Positions 44,078 through 53,108 of a DNA stretch of 60,607 bases are shown one piece after another. The number at the start of each line of letters is the position of its first letter. The first letter of the stretch is position 1. This DNA is from Chitinophaga pinensis (GTDB taxonomy: Bacteria; Bacteroidota; Bacteroidia; Chitinophagales; UBA10324), in NCBI GenBank assembly GCA_945892775.1, contig CAMDDP010000013.1, positions 1-60,607 of the forward strand. Direction: 5' to 3'. The translations under genes were made by a program, and so were the position numbers. The notes under the pieces were generated by a model that saw only the letters and a program-made list of their open reading frames with translations, made no database searches and was not told where the DNA came from.

Positions 44078-44895
44078 TGAACTACAACAAATTAGTTGAA
44101 AATATCAGAGAAAAAAAATCCTTCCTGTGTATTGGATTAGATACCGACATAAAAAAAATCCCTCAACACCTCCTCTCCTTTCCCGATCCTATTTTTGAAT
44201 TCAACAAACAAATCATTGATGCCACTCATCAATACTGTGTTGCATACAAACCCAACATTGCATTTTACGAATCACTGGGTTCATCAGGTTGGGAAAGTTT
44301 AAAGAGAACCCTCGATTACATTCCGAAAAATATTTTCACCATTGCCGATGCAAAGCGTAGTGACATAGGAAACACAAGTAGATTATATGCCAGAGCATTC
44401 TTCGATAATTCCTCAAGCGGACTAGATTTTGATTCAGTAACTGTTGCTCCATACATGGGCAAAGATTCAGTAACACCATTTCTAGAATTTAAAAATAAAT
44501 GGGTGATATTATTAGCCCTCACTTCTAATTTAGGAAGCAATGATTTTCAGTTGATGAATGAAGGCGGTGAAAAATTATATGAGCGCGTTATACGCACATC
44601 ACAATTATGGGCAACTCATGAACAAATGATGTATGTAGTTGGTGCGACTCACGCAGAAGAACTCACACACATTCGCAAACTGGCCCCTAAACACTTTTTC
44701 TTGGTGCCCGGTGTTGGTGCACAAGGCGGCAGCTTGCAAGAGGTAGCTAAGTACGGAATGAATGCTGATTGCGGCTTACTCGTTAACAGTTCACGAAATA
44801 TTATATATGCATCATCAGGAATTGATTTTGCGGAAACTGCAGCAATTGAAGCTAAAAAGTTGAAAGAAGAAATGGAAAAATTGCTTTCTAAATAA
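44077..44895 (+). CDS. pyrF: Orotidine-5'-phosphate decarboxylase (type 2)
   Basis: The last step of UMP synthesis: removal of CO2 from OMP. The 272-residue length, [10 protein letters not shown], the Lys in [13 protein letters not shown] and the catalytic [13 protein letters not shown] are those of the longer bacterial type 2 enzymes. Phosphate contacts include [10 protein letters not shown] and [13 protein letters not shown]. It is overlapped by the Nfu gene stop, which suggests co-translation. Confidence 0.95.
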   Translation: MNYNKLVENIREKKSFLCIGLDTDIKKIPQHLLSFPDPIFEFNKQIIDATHQYCVAYKPNIAFYESLGSSGWESLKRTLDYIPKNIFTIADAKRSDIGNTSRLYARAFFDNSSSGLDFDSVTVAPYMGKDSVTPFLEFKNKWVILLALTSNLGSNDFQLMNEGGEKLYERVIRTSQLWATHEQMMYVVGATHAEELTHIRKLAPKHFFLVPGVGAQGGSLQEVAKYGMNADCGLLVNSSRNIIYASSGIDFAETAAIEAKKLKEEMEKLLSK

Positions 44896-44936
44896 TTATA
44901 GTAATTTATATTTTATTAATTATGGATATTTGATTC

Positions 44937-46208
44937 ATGACTGAAGCATTCCTCCACTATTTATGGAAAATGAAGTTGTTCGATTTCAAAAAATTTAGAA
45001 CTACAGAAGGAGAAATTGTATCGGTTATAAAAACAGGAGACCACAACAGAGATGCTGGTCCAGATTTTTTAAACGCAAAAATTAAAATAGGAAATACTAC
45101 TTGGGCTGGAAACGTTGAAATTCATATTCATTCTAATGAGTGGAATCAACACAAACATCAAAATGATGTTGCCTATGAAAATGTAATTCTTCATGTTGTA
45201 TATGAAAACAATACCGAAGTAAAAACAAAAAAAGGAGTTATTCTTTCAGCATTAGAAGTTAAAGGATTATTCGACCATAACTTATTTGAACGATATGAAA
45301 AGCTGCAAGCATCAACTCAAACCATTCCATGTTCCAATCTTATTTACTCTGTAAAGGAAGTAACAATAAGCACATGGTTACAACGACTATTAATAGAACG
45401 ATTAGAAGGAAAAGTAAAATTTACATCAACATTATTACAAAAAAATAAAGGTGATTGGGATTTAACTTTTTATCAACTTCTAGCACGGGCCTTTGGAACA
45501 CGATTAAATGCTGATGCCTTCCAGCAAACCGCTGAAACTTTGCCAATGCAGGTTTTAGCAAAAAATAAAAAAAATAAATTAATTATCGAATCACTTCTAA
45601 TGGGATGCGCAGGATGGTTGAATGATTCTTTCAAAGATGAATACATGCAGAAATTACAAAAAGAATTTTTATACCAACAAGAAAAATATAAGCTACAAGC
45701 TATAGAAAAAAAATATTGGAAACTATTAAGAATAAGACCCGCTTCATTTCCAACTCTTCGACTAGCTCAATTTGCAGCATTAATTTATCAATCATCACAC
45801 ATATTCAGTAAAATTTTAAATACAGATACTATATCTGAATTAAGAAAATTATTTAAATCAAATTGTAATGACTATTGGGCACATCATTATTTACCAGAAA
45901 AAAAAACAGAGATTCATTCGACCAATTTGAGTCAAAATTTTATCGACTTACTTATAATAAATACAGTTATACCAATTGTTTTTCTATATGGAAAGGAAAA
46001 GGGAGATGAACTTATTCAATCAAAGGCCATCAATTGGTTAGAGGCTATCCCTTCTGAAAATAATTATATCATTAGCAATTGGAAGAAAATAGGATTCAAT
46101 GTTAAATCAGCTTTTGATTCACAAGCTTTAATTCAACTTCAAAAATTTTATTGCAACAAAAAATTATGCATAAACTGTGCTATTGGTCATTCAATACTTA
46201 AACAATAA
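44937..46208 (+). CDS. DUF2851 family protein
   Basis: A 423-residue protein found almost only in Bacteroidota. The conserved N-terminus reads FLHYLWKMKLFDFKKFRTTEG, then NRDAGPDFLNAKIKI and WAGNVEIHIHSNEWNQHKH, then AYENVILHVVYENN. The D..GPDF...... .W.G.VEIH pattern looks like a PD-(D/E)xK nuclease-type core, which is my inference. The C-terminus ends with the Cys-rich CNKKLCINCAIGHSIL, a possible metal site. Its function is unknown. It stands 41 bases after pyrF. Confidence 0.88.
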   Translation: MTEAFLHYLWKMKLFDFKKFRTTEGEIVSVIKTGDHNRDAGPDFLNAKIKIGNTTWAGNVEIHIHSNEWNQHKHQNDVAYENVILHVVYENNTEVKTKKGVILSALEVKGLFDHNLFERYEKLQASTQTIPCSNLIYSVKEVTISTWLQRLLIERLEGKVKFTSTLLQKNKGDWDLTFYQLLARAFGTRLNADAFQQTAETLPMQVLAKNKKNKLIIESLLMGCAGWLNDSFKDEYMQKLQKEFLYQQEKYKLQAIEKKYWKLLRIRPASFPTLRLAQFAALIYQSSHIFSKILNTDTISELRKLFKSNCNDYWAHHYLPEKKTEIHSTNLSQNFIDLLIINTVIPIVFLYGKEKGDELIQSKAINWLEAIPSENNYIISNWKKIGFNVKSAFDSQALIQLQKFYCNKKLCINCAIGHSILKQ

Positions 46209-46286
46209 CAAAAATCAGACATTGAATTTAAATTTTCAATTGCCTACTTTTGAATTATCGCTCTCACACTTTTAATAATAAAAAAA

Positions 46287-46763
46287 ATGAAAACACATCA
46301 TTATAAAATTTCTATTAACTGGACAGGCAATCTCGGAACTAGAACATCAGGTTACACAGCGTATAATCGGAATCATATTTTTTCTGCTGAAAACAAAACA
46401 GATTCAATAAAACTTTCCTCAGATCCAACTTTCAAAGGAGATGCAACGCTATATAATCCTGAAGAATTATTAGTGGCATCAATTTCATCATGCCACATGC
46501 TTTGGTACTTACACTTGTGTGCCGATGCCGGAATTATTGTAGTTGCGTATGAAGATTCACCTGAGGGTTATATGGAAGAAGGTGGAATTACTCCAGGAAA
46601 ATTTGTAAAAGTTATTCTTCACCCTAAAGTAATTTTAAGAAAAAATAGCGATTTTAAAAACGCAATTAATCTTCATCACCAAGCCAATTCAAAATGTTTC
46701 ATTGCTAACTCTTGTAATTTTATTATTGAACACCAACCTCAAATTTTTTTTGAAACAATATAG
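46287..46763 (+). CDS. OsmC family peroxiredoxin-like protein
   Basis: A 158-residue OsmC/Ohr-fold protein that reduces organic hydroperoxides or related substrates. Seen: GDATLYNPEELLVASISSCHMLWYL, with the first catalytic Cys in SSCHM, and KCFIANSCNFIIEHQP at the end with the second Cys. Loop lengths and the GNLGTRTSGYTAYNR start look like the YhfA/OsmC type found in Bacteroidota rather than Ohr. It has its own short leader and is not clearly in an operon. Confidence 0.9.
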   Translation: MKTHHYKISINWTGNLGTRTSGYTAYNRNHIFSAENKTDSIKLSSDPTFKGDATLYNPEELLVASISSCHMLWYLHLCADAGIIVVAYEDSPEGYMEEGGITPGKFVKVILHPKVILRKNSDFKNAINLHHQANSKCFIANSCNFIIEHQPQIFFETI

Positions 46764-46853
46764 TTTTTTATTAAATTGAAAAAATTACTCCTTTTTAACT
46801 TAGATTTTTCATTATATTTTATTTACAAAAATACACAGCTGTAAAATCCACTA

Positions 46854-48767
46854 ATGTTTTTACCACGCAATTATTTAATTTTTATTTTTTTAATAGCTGT
46901 ATTAGCATTCCTTTCTTATTGTGGAAAGACACATAAAAAAGAAATAGAAAATTTTTATTGGCGTAATCACAGCGACTCTGCTCATTATGTTGGAATGAAT
47001 ACGTGTAAACAATGTCATTCTTCCATTCATTCAACATTTATGCATACCGGAATGGGCGAAAGCTGGGACAATGCAAAAATGCAAAAATCAAAAGCTGTTT
47101 TTAATAAACATTCTATTGTTTATGATAGATATAAAAATTTTTATTATCAACCATTTTGGAAAGATTCAATATTATACATTTTAGAATTTCGATTAAATGG
47201 AATCGATACAATTTATAAGAGAGTTGAAAAAATCGATTTCATCATCGGAAGTGGTCAACATACAAATTCACATATCTGGAATACAAATGGATATTTATAC
47301 CAGGCACCTTTAACTTACTACACACAAAAGGGAATGTGGGATTTGCCTCCAGGATTCGAAGACGGTGAAAATAGCAGATGGAGCAGAACAATTTCCACTG
47401 AATGTATTAATTGCCACAATATGTACCCTGATTTTAATTTAAAAGCTGAGAATAAATTTACTTCAGTTAAAACAGGTATTGAATGTGAACGATGTCATGG
47501 TCCTGGCTCTATTCACGCAGCAGAAAAACTAACTGGAATTATTGTTGACACTTCCAAAGCAGCAGATCGTTCTATTGTAAATCCTCGAAGATTATCAGTC
47601 GAATTACAAACGGAATTATGCCAGAGATGTCACCTACAAGGAATCAGCGTTTTAAATGAAGGAAAATCTTTTTTTGACTTTAAACCTGGAATGTTTTTGA
47701 ATGAAGTAGAAAATGTTTTTATGCCGCGCTATCAGGGAGGTAATGAAACCTTTATTATGGCCTCTCATGCTGATAGAATGAAACAAAGCAAATGCTACAA
47801 AGAATCTAAGACCTTAAGTTGCCTAAGTTGTCACAACCCACACATCAGTGTTAAAGTAACTGCGCAAGAAAAATTTAATGACGATTGTAAAGGTTGTCAT
47901 ACAAACAGTAAAATTAACTGCACTGATAATTTAAATAATCGCATTAAACAAGCTGACAATTGTATTTTCTGTCACATGCCAATTTCATCCACAATGGATA
48001 TTCCGCATGTTACTGTTCACGATCATCGAATACAAATCCCGATAAAAAAATCTGAAATCGAAAGTATAAAACAATTCATTGGATTAGAATGCATGACCAC
48101 AAAAAACCCATCGCCACTATTGAAAGCACAAGGCTACTTAGCCATGTATGAATCCTATAGTCAAAAATCTTTTTTATTAGATTCAGCATTCTTTTTTCTT
48201 CAAAAAGAAACAGCCACTAACACCACACTATTTAAAAAAACATTTATTCAATACTATTTTTTAAAAAAAGATTTTAATTCTGAAATTATATGGGCAAATA
48301 AATTTACCTCAAATGACACTTTAGATGCATGGACAAATTATAGAATTGGAGAAGCACATTTAAACATACAAAAAAGTAAAATTGCAGAAGAATATTTTGC
48401 AAAAGCAGTTAAACAAAAACCAGAAGAATTACAATTCATTAATAAGTTAGGAGTAGCACAACTTACCAATGGTAAACACGCCAATGCAAAATCTTCATTT
48501 GAAAAAATAATTTCATTACAACCAAAATATACTCCTGCCCTATCCAATCTTGCTTACACTTATATGTTGCGTGGTGATTGGGTTTATTCATTGAAGCTAG
48601 TGAACAATGCACTTGCACTCGACCCTGATTATATTGAAGCATTAATGAATAAAGCTGCAATTCTTATTTCAACAAATAAAAAACAAGATGCAAAAAAAAT
48701 ATTATTACAAGTTTTAGACATTGAACCTGAAAACATTAAAGCAAAAATAGTCTTAAAGCAGATTTGA
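46854..48767 (+). CDS. Seven-heme c-type cytochrome lipoprotein with C-terminal TPR domain
   Basis: A 637-residue exported protein. The signal ends in the lipobox FLSYC, with lipidation at Cys23. Seven CxxCH heme-binding motifs are spread over residues 51-374: CKQCH, CINCH, CERCH, CQRCH, CLSCH, CKGCH and CIFCH. After ~490 there are TPR-like hairpins (AYTYMLRGDWVYSLKLVNNALALDPDYIEALMNKAA). This architecture is known as multiheme cytochrome-TPR proteins of unknown reaction. The spacing between hemes 1 and 2 is long and the others are closer. It should sit in the periplasm or outer membrane and relay electrons. It lies in a very AT-rich patch. Confidence 0.92.
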   Translation: MFLPRNYLIFIFLIAVLAFLSYCGKTHKKEIENFYWRNHSDSAHYVGMNTCKQCHSSIHSTFMHTGMGESWDNAKMQKSKAVFNKHSIVYDRYKNFYYQPFWKDSILYILEFRLNGIDTIYKRVEKIDFIIGSGQHTNSHIWNTNGYLYQAPLTYYTQKGMWDLPPGFEDGENSRWSRTISTECINCHNMYPDFNLKAENKFTSVKTGIECERCHGPGSIHAAEKLTGIIVDTSKAADRSIVNPRRLSVELQTELCQRCHLQGISVLNEGKSFFDFKPGMFLNEVENVFMPRYQGGNETFIMASHADRMKQSKCYKESKTLSCLSCHNPHISVKVTAQEKFNDDCKGCHTNSKINCTDNLNNRIKQADNCIFCHMPISSTMDIPHVTVHDHRIQIPIKKSEIESIKQFIGLECMTTKNPSPLLKAQGYLAMYESYSQKSFLLDSAFFFLQKETATNTTLFKKTFIQYYFLKKDFNSEIIWANKFTSNDTLDAWTNYRIGEAHLNIQKSKIAEEYFAKAVKQKPEELQFINKLGVAQLTNGKHANAKSSFEKIISLQPKYTPALSNLAYTYMLRGDWVYSLKLVNNALALDPDYIEALMNKAAILISTNKKQDAKKILLQVLDIEPENIKAKIVLKQI

Positions 48768-48792
48768 TTATTTTACTTTCAAATATTCTCCC

Positions 48793-49272
48793 ATGAAAAA
48801 TTTTAAAGCATCAATGGATAAATGGGTAATCATTGTAACCTTATTTGTTGCAGCACTTTCAATCATTCTATTCACAAACTCACTAATAACCTACAACCAA
48901 TTTTCTTCTACCCAATTTTCGCTTATTATAATTTTGAATTTTTCTTTACTCCCGCTATTCATTACTTTTTTCATTCTCAGGCCAATTGATTATTCTATTA
49001 ATGAAACAACAATTATTATAAATAGCTTTTTGTTTTCTTATAAAATAAATAAAAAATAAATAACAAACATAAGGATAGTTAGCATAGAAGAAATGACTGG
49101 CACTTATAGGATTCTAGGTAATGGAGGACTTTTTGGATATACCGGTTATTATAGAAATTCGACATTTGGAAATATGAGGTGGTTTGCTACTCAACGGAAA
49201 AACTACATACTAATTGAGAAGAATAATGGTCAGAAAATAATTATTACACCTGATGAACCCGATTTTTTTTGA
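48793..49272 (+). pseudogene. Bacterial PH-domain protein split by one in-frame stop
   Basis: The first part (48793-49059, 88 codons) encodes two hydrophobic helices and IDYSINETTIIINSFLFSYKI. It ends at a TAA at 49057-49059. The same frame then continues to a TGA at 49270-49272, with IRIVSIEEMTGTYRILGNGG, LFGYTGYYRN and WFATQRKNYILIEK then IIITPDEPDFF. This is the typical second half of the bacterial PH (bPH_5-like) domain, in which the first part supplies the membrane helices and early strands. One stop codon in an AAATAAAT-rich stretch therefore breaks an otherwise intact 159-codon frame. A short duplication of the AAATAAAT unit could have made it. The alternatives are recent decay or a sequencing error. 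Confidence 0.75.
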
Positions 49273-49592
49273 ACTCAATTAGTTAGTATAGATTTTATTA
49301 TATTCATCAAATGATAAGACAACGGTTAGATTTATTGGAATTTGGATACCTTCAAATTATTACCCATAGAACCTTGTTAGTAGAGCTGTTTTTGCTTCAT
49401 AAATTATTGGTAGAATAAAACTAAATCACAGCATCATCCTGCTTGCGATTTTACCATTAAATAATTATATTTTAAAAACTATATATTAACTAATTCAATT
49501 CTAAAAATTAATGTGATTTATTTTAAAAAACTAGTCATTGTTATAATATTACAATCTATAAGTTAAAAAAAATAAATATTATTATCAAAAAA
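49273..49592. other. 320-bp AT-rich intergenic region
   Basis: I see no gene I can support. A 35-codon frame from ATG 49311 to TAA 49418 (MIRQRLDLLEFGYLQ start) exists but has no context. The last part before the M24 gene is nearly all A and T. Confidence 0.5.
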
Positions 49593-50270
49593 ATGATTGA
49601 AAGCACCATTTATTTAGTAGAAGCTGAAAAAAAAGCTCTTATCTTATTTCAAGCAATTCAAGATAGAAATTTCATTAAAGCAGGAGTAACCGAAAAACAG
49701 TTAAATCTTTCAATATACAATCTCGCTTTTGAACTTTTTAAAATAGAAAAGTATTGGCACAAGAGAATTGTAAGAGCAGGAAAAAACACTCTGCTTCCTT
49801 ATAAAGAAAATCCACCAAATCTTTTTCTTAAAGATGATGACATAGTTTTTTTTGATTTTGGTCCTGTATTTGAAAACTGGGAAGCCGACATAGGTAGAAC
49901 TTATGTTTTAGGGGTTAACAGTAAAAAAATAAAATTAAAAAACGATGTTGAATTAGCGTGGTTAGAGGGTAAAAGTTTTTACGATATAAATAAAATGTAT
50001 TTAACAGGTGCAGATTTCTATAATTACACGAAATTATTATCAAAAAAATATGGTTGGGAATATGGCAATATTCATTGCGGACATTTAATTGGAAATTTTC
50101 CACACGAAGTAATTATTGGTGAAGAAATTATTAATTACATACACCCTAACAATAATGAATTAATGTCATCAAAAGATAAAAATGGTCATGAGCGTTTTTG
50201 GATTTATGAAATACATTTCATAGATGAACAATTAGAAATAGGTGGGTTTTACGAACAACTTTTATCTTGA
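49593..50270 (+). CDS. Stand-alone M24-type (aminopeptidase P-like) metallopeptidase
   Basis: A 225-residue protein with the pita-bread fold of M24 peptidases. The five metal ligands are recognisable: Asp in VFFDFGPVFENWEAD and the second Asp in EADIGRT, His in GHLIGNFPHE, Glu in WIYEIHF and Glu in GGFYEQLL. It lacks the N-terminal creatinase domain of aminopeptidase P and has no signal peptide. The substrate is unknown. Codon use is extremely AT-rich, and the gene sits in a patch without operon partners, so acquisition by transfer is possible. Confidence 0.87.
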   Translation: MIESTIYLVEAEKKALILFQAIQDRNFIKAGVTEKQLNLSIYNLAFELFKIEKYWHKRIVRAGKNTLLPYKENPPNLFLKDDDIVFFDFGPVFENWEADIGRTYVLGVNSKKIKLKNDVELAWLEGKSFYDINKMYLTGADFYNYTKLLSKKYGWEYGNIHCGHLIGNFPHEVIIGEEIINYIHPNNNELMSSKDKNGHERFWIYEIHFIDEQLEIGGFYEQLLS

Positions 50271-50300
50271 ATTATTAATACCATATCTATCTGGTAATAA
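50271..50300 (+). terminator. Weak hairpin after the M24 gene
   Basis: TACCA (50279-50283) pairs with TGGTA (50292-50296), extended by A/T pairs. It follows the M24 stop directly. The stem is short and there is no clear T-run, so support is low. Confidence 0.35.
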
Positions 50301-50357
50301 TTTAAAACAAAAGCTTATGATTAGCTGTTTATTAAATATCTACTAAATATTTTAATT

Positions 50358-50816
50358 ATGAAAATAATGAAAACCGAAATATTCCTCCCATTATCAATAG
50401 ATCAAGCATGGGATTTTTTTTCTTCCCCTAAAAATTTAAATATAATTACTCCAGATGATATGAATTTTAAAATAACTTCATTTTTGCCAAATAAAATCTA
50501 TAAAGGTCTATTTATAACTTATAAAATATCTCCTGTTTTTAAAATTCCTATTGAATGGATTACTGAAATAACACAAATAGAGGAAAATAAATACTTTATT
50601 GATGAACAACGCAAGGGCCCATATAAAATTTGGCATCATGAACATCATTTTAAGGAACTAAACGGAGGAGTACTAATGACTGACCTACTATTTTATGAAG
50701 TTGGCTCAAGTTTCTTGGGTTGGTTAGCCAGCAAACTTTGGGTTGACAAAAAAGTGAATGCTATTTTTAAATACAGAGAACAAAAATTAATTAGTTTATT
50801 TCCCCTGAAAAAATAA
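50358..50816 (+). CDS. SRPBCC (START/Bet v 1-like) family protein
   Basis: A 152-residue ligand-binding helix-grip protein: TEIFLPLSIDQAWDFFSSPKNLNIITPDDM at the N-terminus, IPIEWITEITQIEENKYFIDEQRKGPYKIWHHEHHF in the middle, and GGVLMTDLLFYEVG, then a long C-terminal helix with FKYREQKL. This is the form found beside cell-envelope and ligase genes in Bacteroidota, often annotated as a cyclase/dehydrase-like protein. Its ligand is unknown. It converges with folE across a hairpin terminator. Confidence 0.88.
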   Translation: MKIMKTEIFLPLSIDQAWDFFSSPKNLNIITPDDMNFKITSFLPNKIYKGLFITYKISPVFKIPIEWITEITQIEENKYFIDEQRKGPYKIWHHEHHFKELNGGVLMTDLLFYEVGSSFLGWLASKLWVDKKVNAIFKYREQKLISLFPLKK

Positions 50817-50842
50817 AAAGCTTACTACATTAGAAGCTTTTT
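50815..50842. terminator. Bidirectional terminator between convergent genes
   Basis: AAAAAGCTT (50815-50823) pairs with AAGCTTTTT (50834-50842), with an inner CTA/TAG stem and a CAT loop. There is an A-run on one side and a T-run on the other, so it can end both the SRPBCC gene and the convergent folE. Confidence 0.8.
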
Positions 50843-50847
50843 AACTA

Positions 50848-51567
50848 TTAGTAGCTAGTTTGAAGATTTAAATAATTCAAAAATTCTTGTTTAGTTTTTT
50901 CAAGAATAAAATCCCCACCATAGAAAGAAGTAATTGTGGATGTTGAATTATCCTTGATTCCCCTCATAGAAACACATAAATGTTTTGCATCAATCAATAC
51001 AGCTACACTATCCGTGTTTAAAATTATCTGTAATTCTTTAGCTATTTGCATTGTTAATCTTTCTTGAACTTGTGGACGCTTTGCAAAATAATTGACAATA
51101 CGATTAATCTTTGATAAGCCAATAACAGTCCCATTTGATATGTATGCAACATTCACTTTTCCAAAAAATGGAACAAAATGATGCTCACAATTACTATAAA
51201 AAGAAATGTTTTTTTCAACCAACATTTGGTCGTATTTATATTTATTTTCAAATAGAGCTTGCTTCGGCATATTTTTAGGGTTCAGTCCACTAAAGATTTC
51301 CTCTACATACATTTTAGCCACCCGATTCGGAGTTCCTCGCAAGCTATCATCTGATAAATCAAGACCAAGTATTTCCATTATTTCTTTAAAATGAAATTCT
51401 ATTTTCTTAATTTTTTCTGTGTCATTAATCATAAAGGCATCGGGCTTCATTGGCGTTTCAATGCCATTACCAAAATAAGAAACATCTATTTTCTCTTTGG
51501 GTATTGCATTCCTATTTTTTAGAGGTTCATCTAAAAAATTAACGAGTAAAGTATCAACAGGTTGCAT
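50848..51567 (-). CDS. folE: GTP cyclohydrolase I
   Basis: Opens GTP to 7,8-dihydroneopterin triphosphate at the head of folate and pterin synthesis. The zinc-binding part is NCEHHFVPFFGKVNVAYI with the Cys-His, and the second Cys is in DAKHLCVSMRG. GLSKINRIVNYFAKRPQVQERL is also standard. The best start is the ATG at 51567 (239 residues, MQPVDTLLVN). The open frame reaches back to a TTG at 51624, but those 19 residues are a hydrophobic/basic run with no family match. A linker of ~50 residues precedes the catalytic core. Confidence 0.93.
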   Translation of the reverse strand: MQPVDTLLVNFLDEPLKNRNAIPKEKIDVSYFGNGIETPMKPDAFMINDTEKIKKIEFHFKEIMEILGLDLSDDSLRGTPNRVAKMYVEEIFSGLNPKNMPKQALFENKYKYDQMLVEKNISFYSNCEHHFVPFFGKVNVAYISNGTVIGLSKINRIVNYFAKRPQVQERLTMQIAKELQIILNTDSVAVLIDAKHLCVSMRGIKDNSTSTITSFYGGDFILEKTKQEFLNYLNLQTSY

Positions 51568-51832
51568 TTTTAAAAAAAAGTTTTTAATAAGCAGAAATCT
51601 TAATTTGATCTCTTTCTTTAACAATTAAATTGCCTAATAGTTTAAAACATACTTTAATCAACTATTTACAAAAAAAAGATTAATAAAACGTATTATTCTT
51701 AATCAAAATTTAAGTAATATTATTAAAATATAAAACCATTTCAAGAAATTCAACACCTGTAAACATATAATTGAAATAATTGTTAATGTTTAAACTTTCT
51801 TCCAATTAAAATTTACTACCTATAAAAATAAA

Positions 51833-52360
51833 ATGATAAAATTGAAACTATTTCCAGTGCTGTTTATACTAATAAGTATATTGCCTGCATGCGGACAAAC
51901 TAAAACCACCAAACAACAAACTGACAAACCCATGAATGAGAATACTAAAAAAAAACCTGAAGTTTTAGTTAATAAAGAGGAGCTTAAACAAAAGCTGACT
52001 ACTGAACAGTATAATGTTACACAAATGTGTAGCACTGAACCGCCATTTAAAAACAAATATTGGGACAATCATATAACTGGCGCTTATTTCTGCGTTGTTT
52101 GCAATACTCCGTTATTTAATTCCGATACAAAATTTGACTCAGGAACCGGATGGCCAAGTTTTTTCAAACCGGTAACTGATTCCTCCATCATTGAAATAAA
52201 AGATACTGCTTATGGAATGGTTCGCACTGAAATTCAATGTGCTAAATGCCACTCACATTTAGGGCATGTTTTTGATGATGGTCCACGACCGACAGGTTTG
52301 CGTTACTGCATGAACTCAGCTTCGCTCAATTTTATACCCATTGAAATTGAAAAGAAATAA
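51833..52360 (+). CDS. msrB: Lipoprotein methionine-(R)-sulfoxide reductase
   Basis: Reduces methionine-R-sulfoxide in oxidised proteins. The N-terminus is a lipoprotein signal (MIKLKLFPVLFILISILPAC, lipidated Cys20), so this form acts in the periplasm or on a membrane face. The MsrB core starts TEQYNVTQMCSTEPPFKN. The zinc-binding CxxC pairs are CVVCNTPLF and CAKCHSHLGH. The catalytic Cys is in LRYCMNSASLNF. It stands alone, convergent with the response-regulator operon with 20 bases between stops. Confidence 0.95.
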   Translation: MIKLKLFPVLFILISILPACGQTKTTKQQTDKPMNENTKKKPEVLVNKEELKQKLTTEQYNVTQMCSTEPPFKNKYWDNHITGAYFCVVCNTPLFNSDTKFDSGTGWPSFFKPVTDSSIIEIKDTAYGMVRTEIQCAKCHSHLGHVFDDGPRPTGLRYCMNSASLNFIPIEIEKK

Positions 52361-52380
52361 AAAGATTTATTAGATAAATA

Positions 52381-53076
52381 CTATTCAACAAACTTGTAAC
52401 CTACACCCCTTATTGAAAAAAAGTGTTTAGGATTGCGTGAATCTTTTTCGAAGTACCTGCGGAAAGCAAGAATAAAATTGTCTATGGTTCGTGTGCTTGG
52501 TGTCACATCATATCCCCAGGCTGTTTGTAAAATATGTTGTCGCGATACCACCTGATTCTTTCGGTCAATTAATAATTTCAATAGTGCTGCTTCCTTTTGA
52601 GTCAATTGAATTAATTTTCCATTTGTTCCTTTTGCCGTGAAAGTTTTAAAATCAACCATGCAGCTGCCAAATTCAACAGTTGCAGATTTCTTATCTTTTG
52701 GCGTTCCTTTTAAACTGTGCTTCACTAATATTTTTACACGAAGTAATAATTCTTCGAGGTTAAATGGTTTAGTTAAATAATCATCGGCCCCCAATTTTAA
52801 ACCCATCACTTTATCCTCATGTGTATCCTTTGCTGTAAGAAATAATATTGGTGTATCTAAATCCGTTAATCTCATTTTTTCGCAAACTTGAAAGCCATTC
52901 ATCTCTGGCATCATTACATCCAACACAATTAAATTAAAACGTTGTTCTTTAGAAAATTTCAATGCATCAATTCCATTTGTAGCAGTCACTACTTCATAAT
53001 CTTCCAATTCAAGGTTTATCCTAATAGCGTCGAGTAAATTCTTCTCGTCTTCAACAACTAAAACTCGATTTAACAT
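52381..53076 (-). CDS. OmpR/PhoB-family response regulator
   Basis: A 231-residue two-component regulator. The receiver domain has the acidic pair VVEDEKN, the phosphorylated Asp53 in IVLDVMMPEMNG, the Thr/Ala switch in LFLTAKD and the Lys in YLTKPF. The C-terminal winged helix has ELTQKEAALLKLLIDRKNQVVSRQHIL then RTIDNFILAFRRYFEKDSRNPKHFFSIRGVGYKFV. It is 32 bases downstream of the small histidine kinase, its likely partner. Confidence 0.95.
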   Translation of the reverse strand: MLNRVLVVEDEKNLLDAIRINLELEDYEVVTATNGIDALKFSKEQRFNLIVLDVMMPEMNGFQVCEKMRLTDLDTPILFLTAKDTHEDKVMGLKLGADDYLTKPFNLEELLLRVKILVKHSLKGTPKDKKSATVEFGSCMVDFKTFTAKGTNGKLIQLTQKEAALLKLLIDRKNQVVSRQHILQTAWGYDVTPSTRTIDNFILAFRRYFEKDSRNPKHFFSIRGVGYKFVE

Positions 53077-53108
53077 ATAGGATTATTTAAATGATTAATA
53101 AATATTCA

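Noticed and set aside
49311-49418. 35-codon frame before the M24-type gene
   Set aside because: No recognisable motif or promoter, and the length is expected by chance in a region this AT-rich.
51568-51624. Longer N-terminus for folE starting at a TTG
   Set aside because: The 19 extra residues are a hydrophobic/basic run with no counterpart in GTP cyclohydrolase I, and an ATG follows at 51567.
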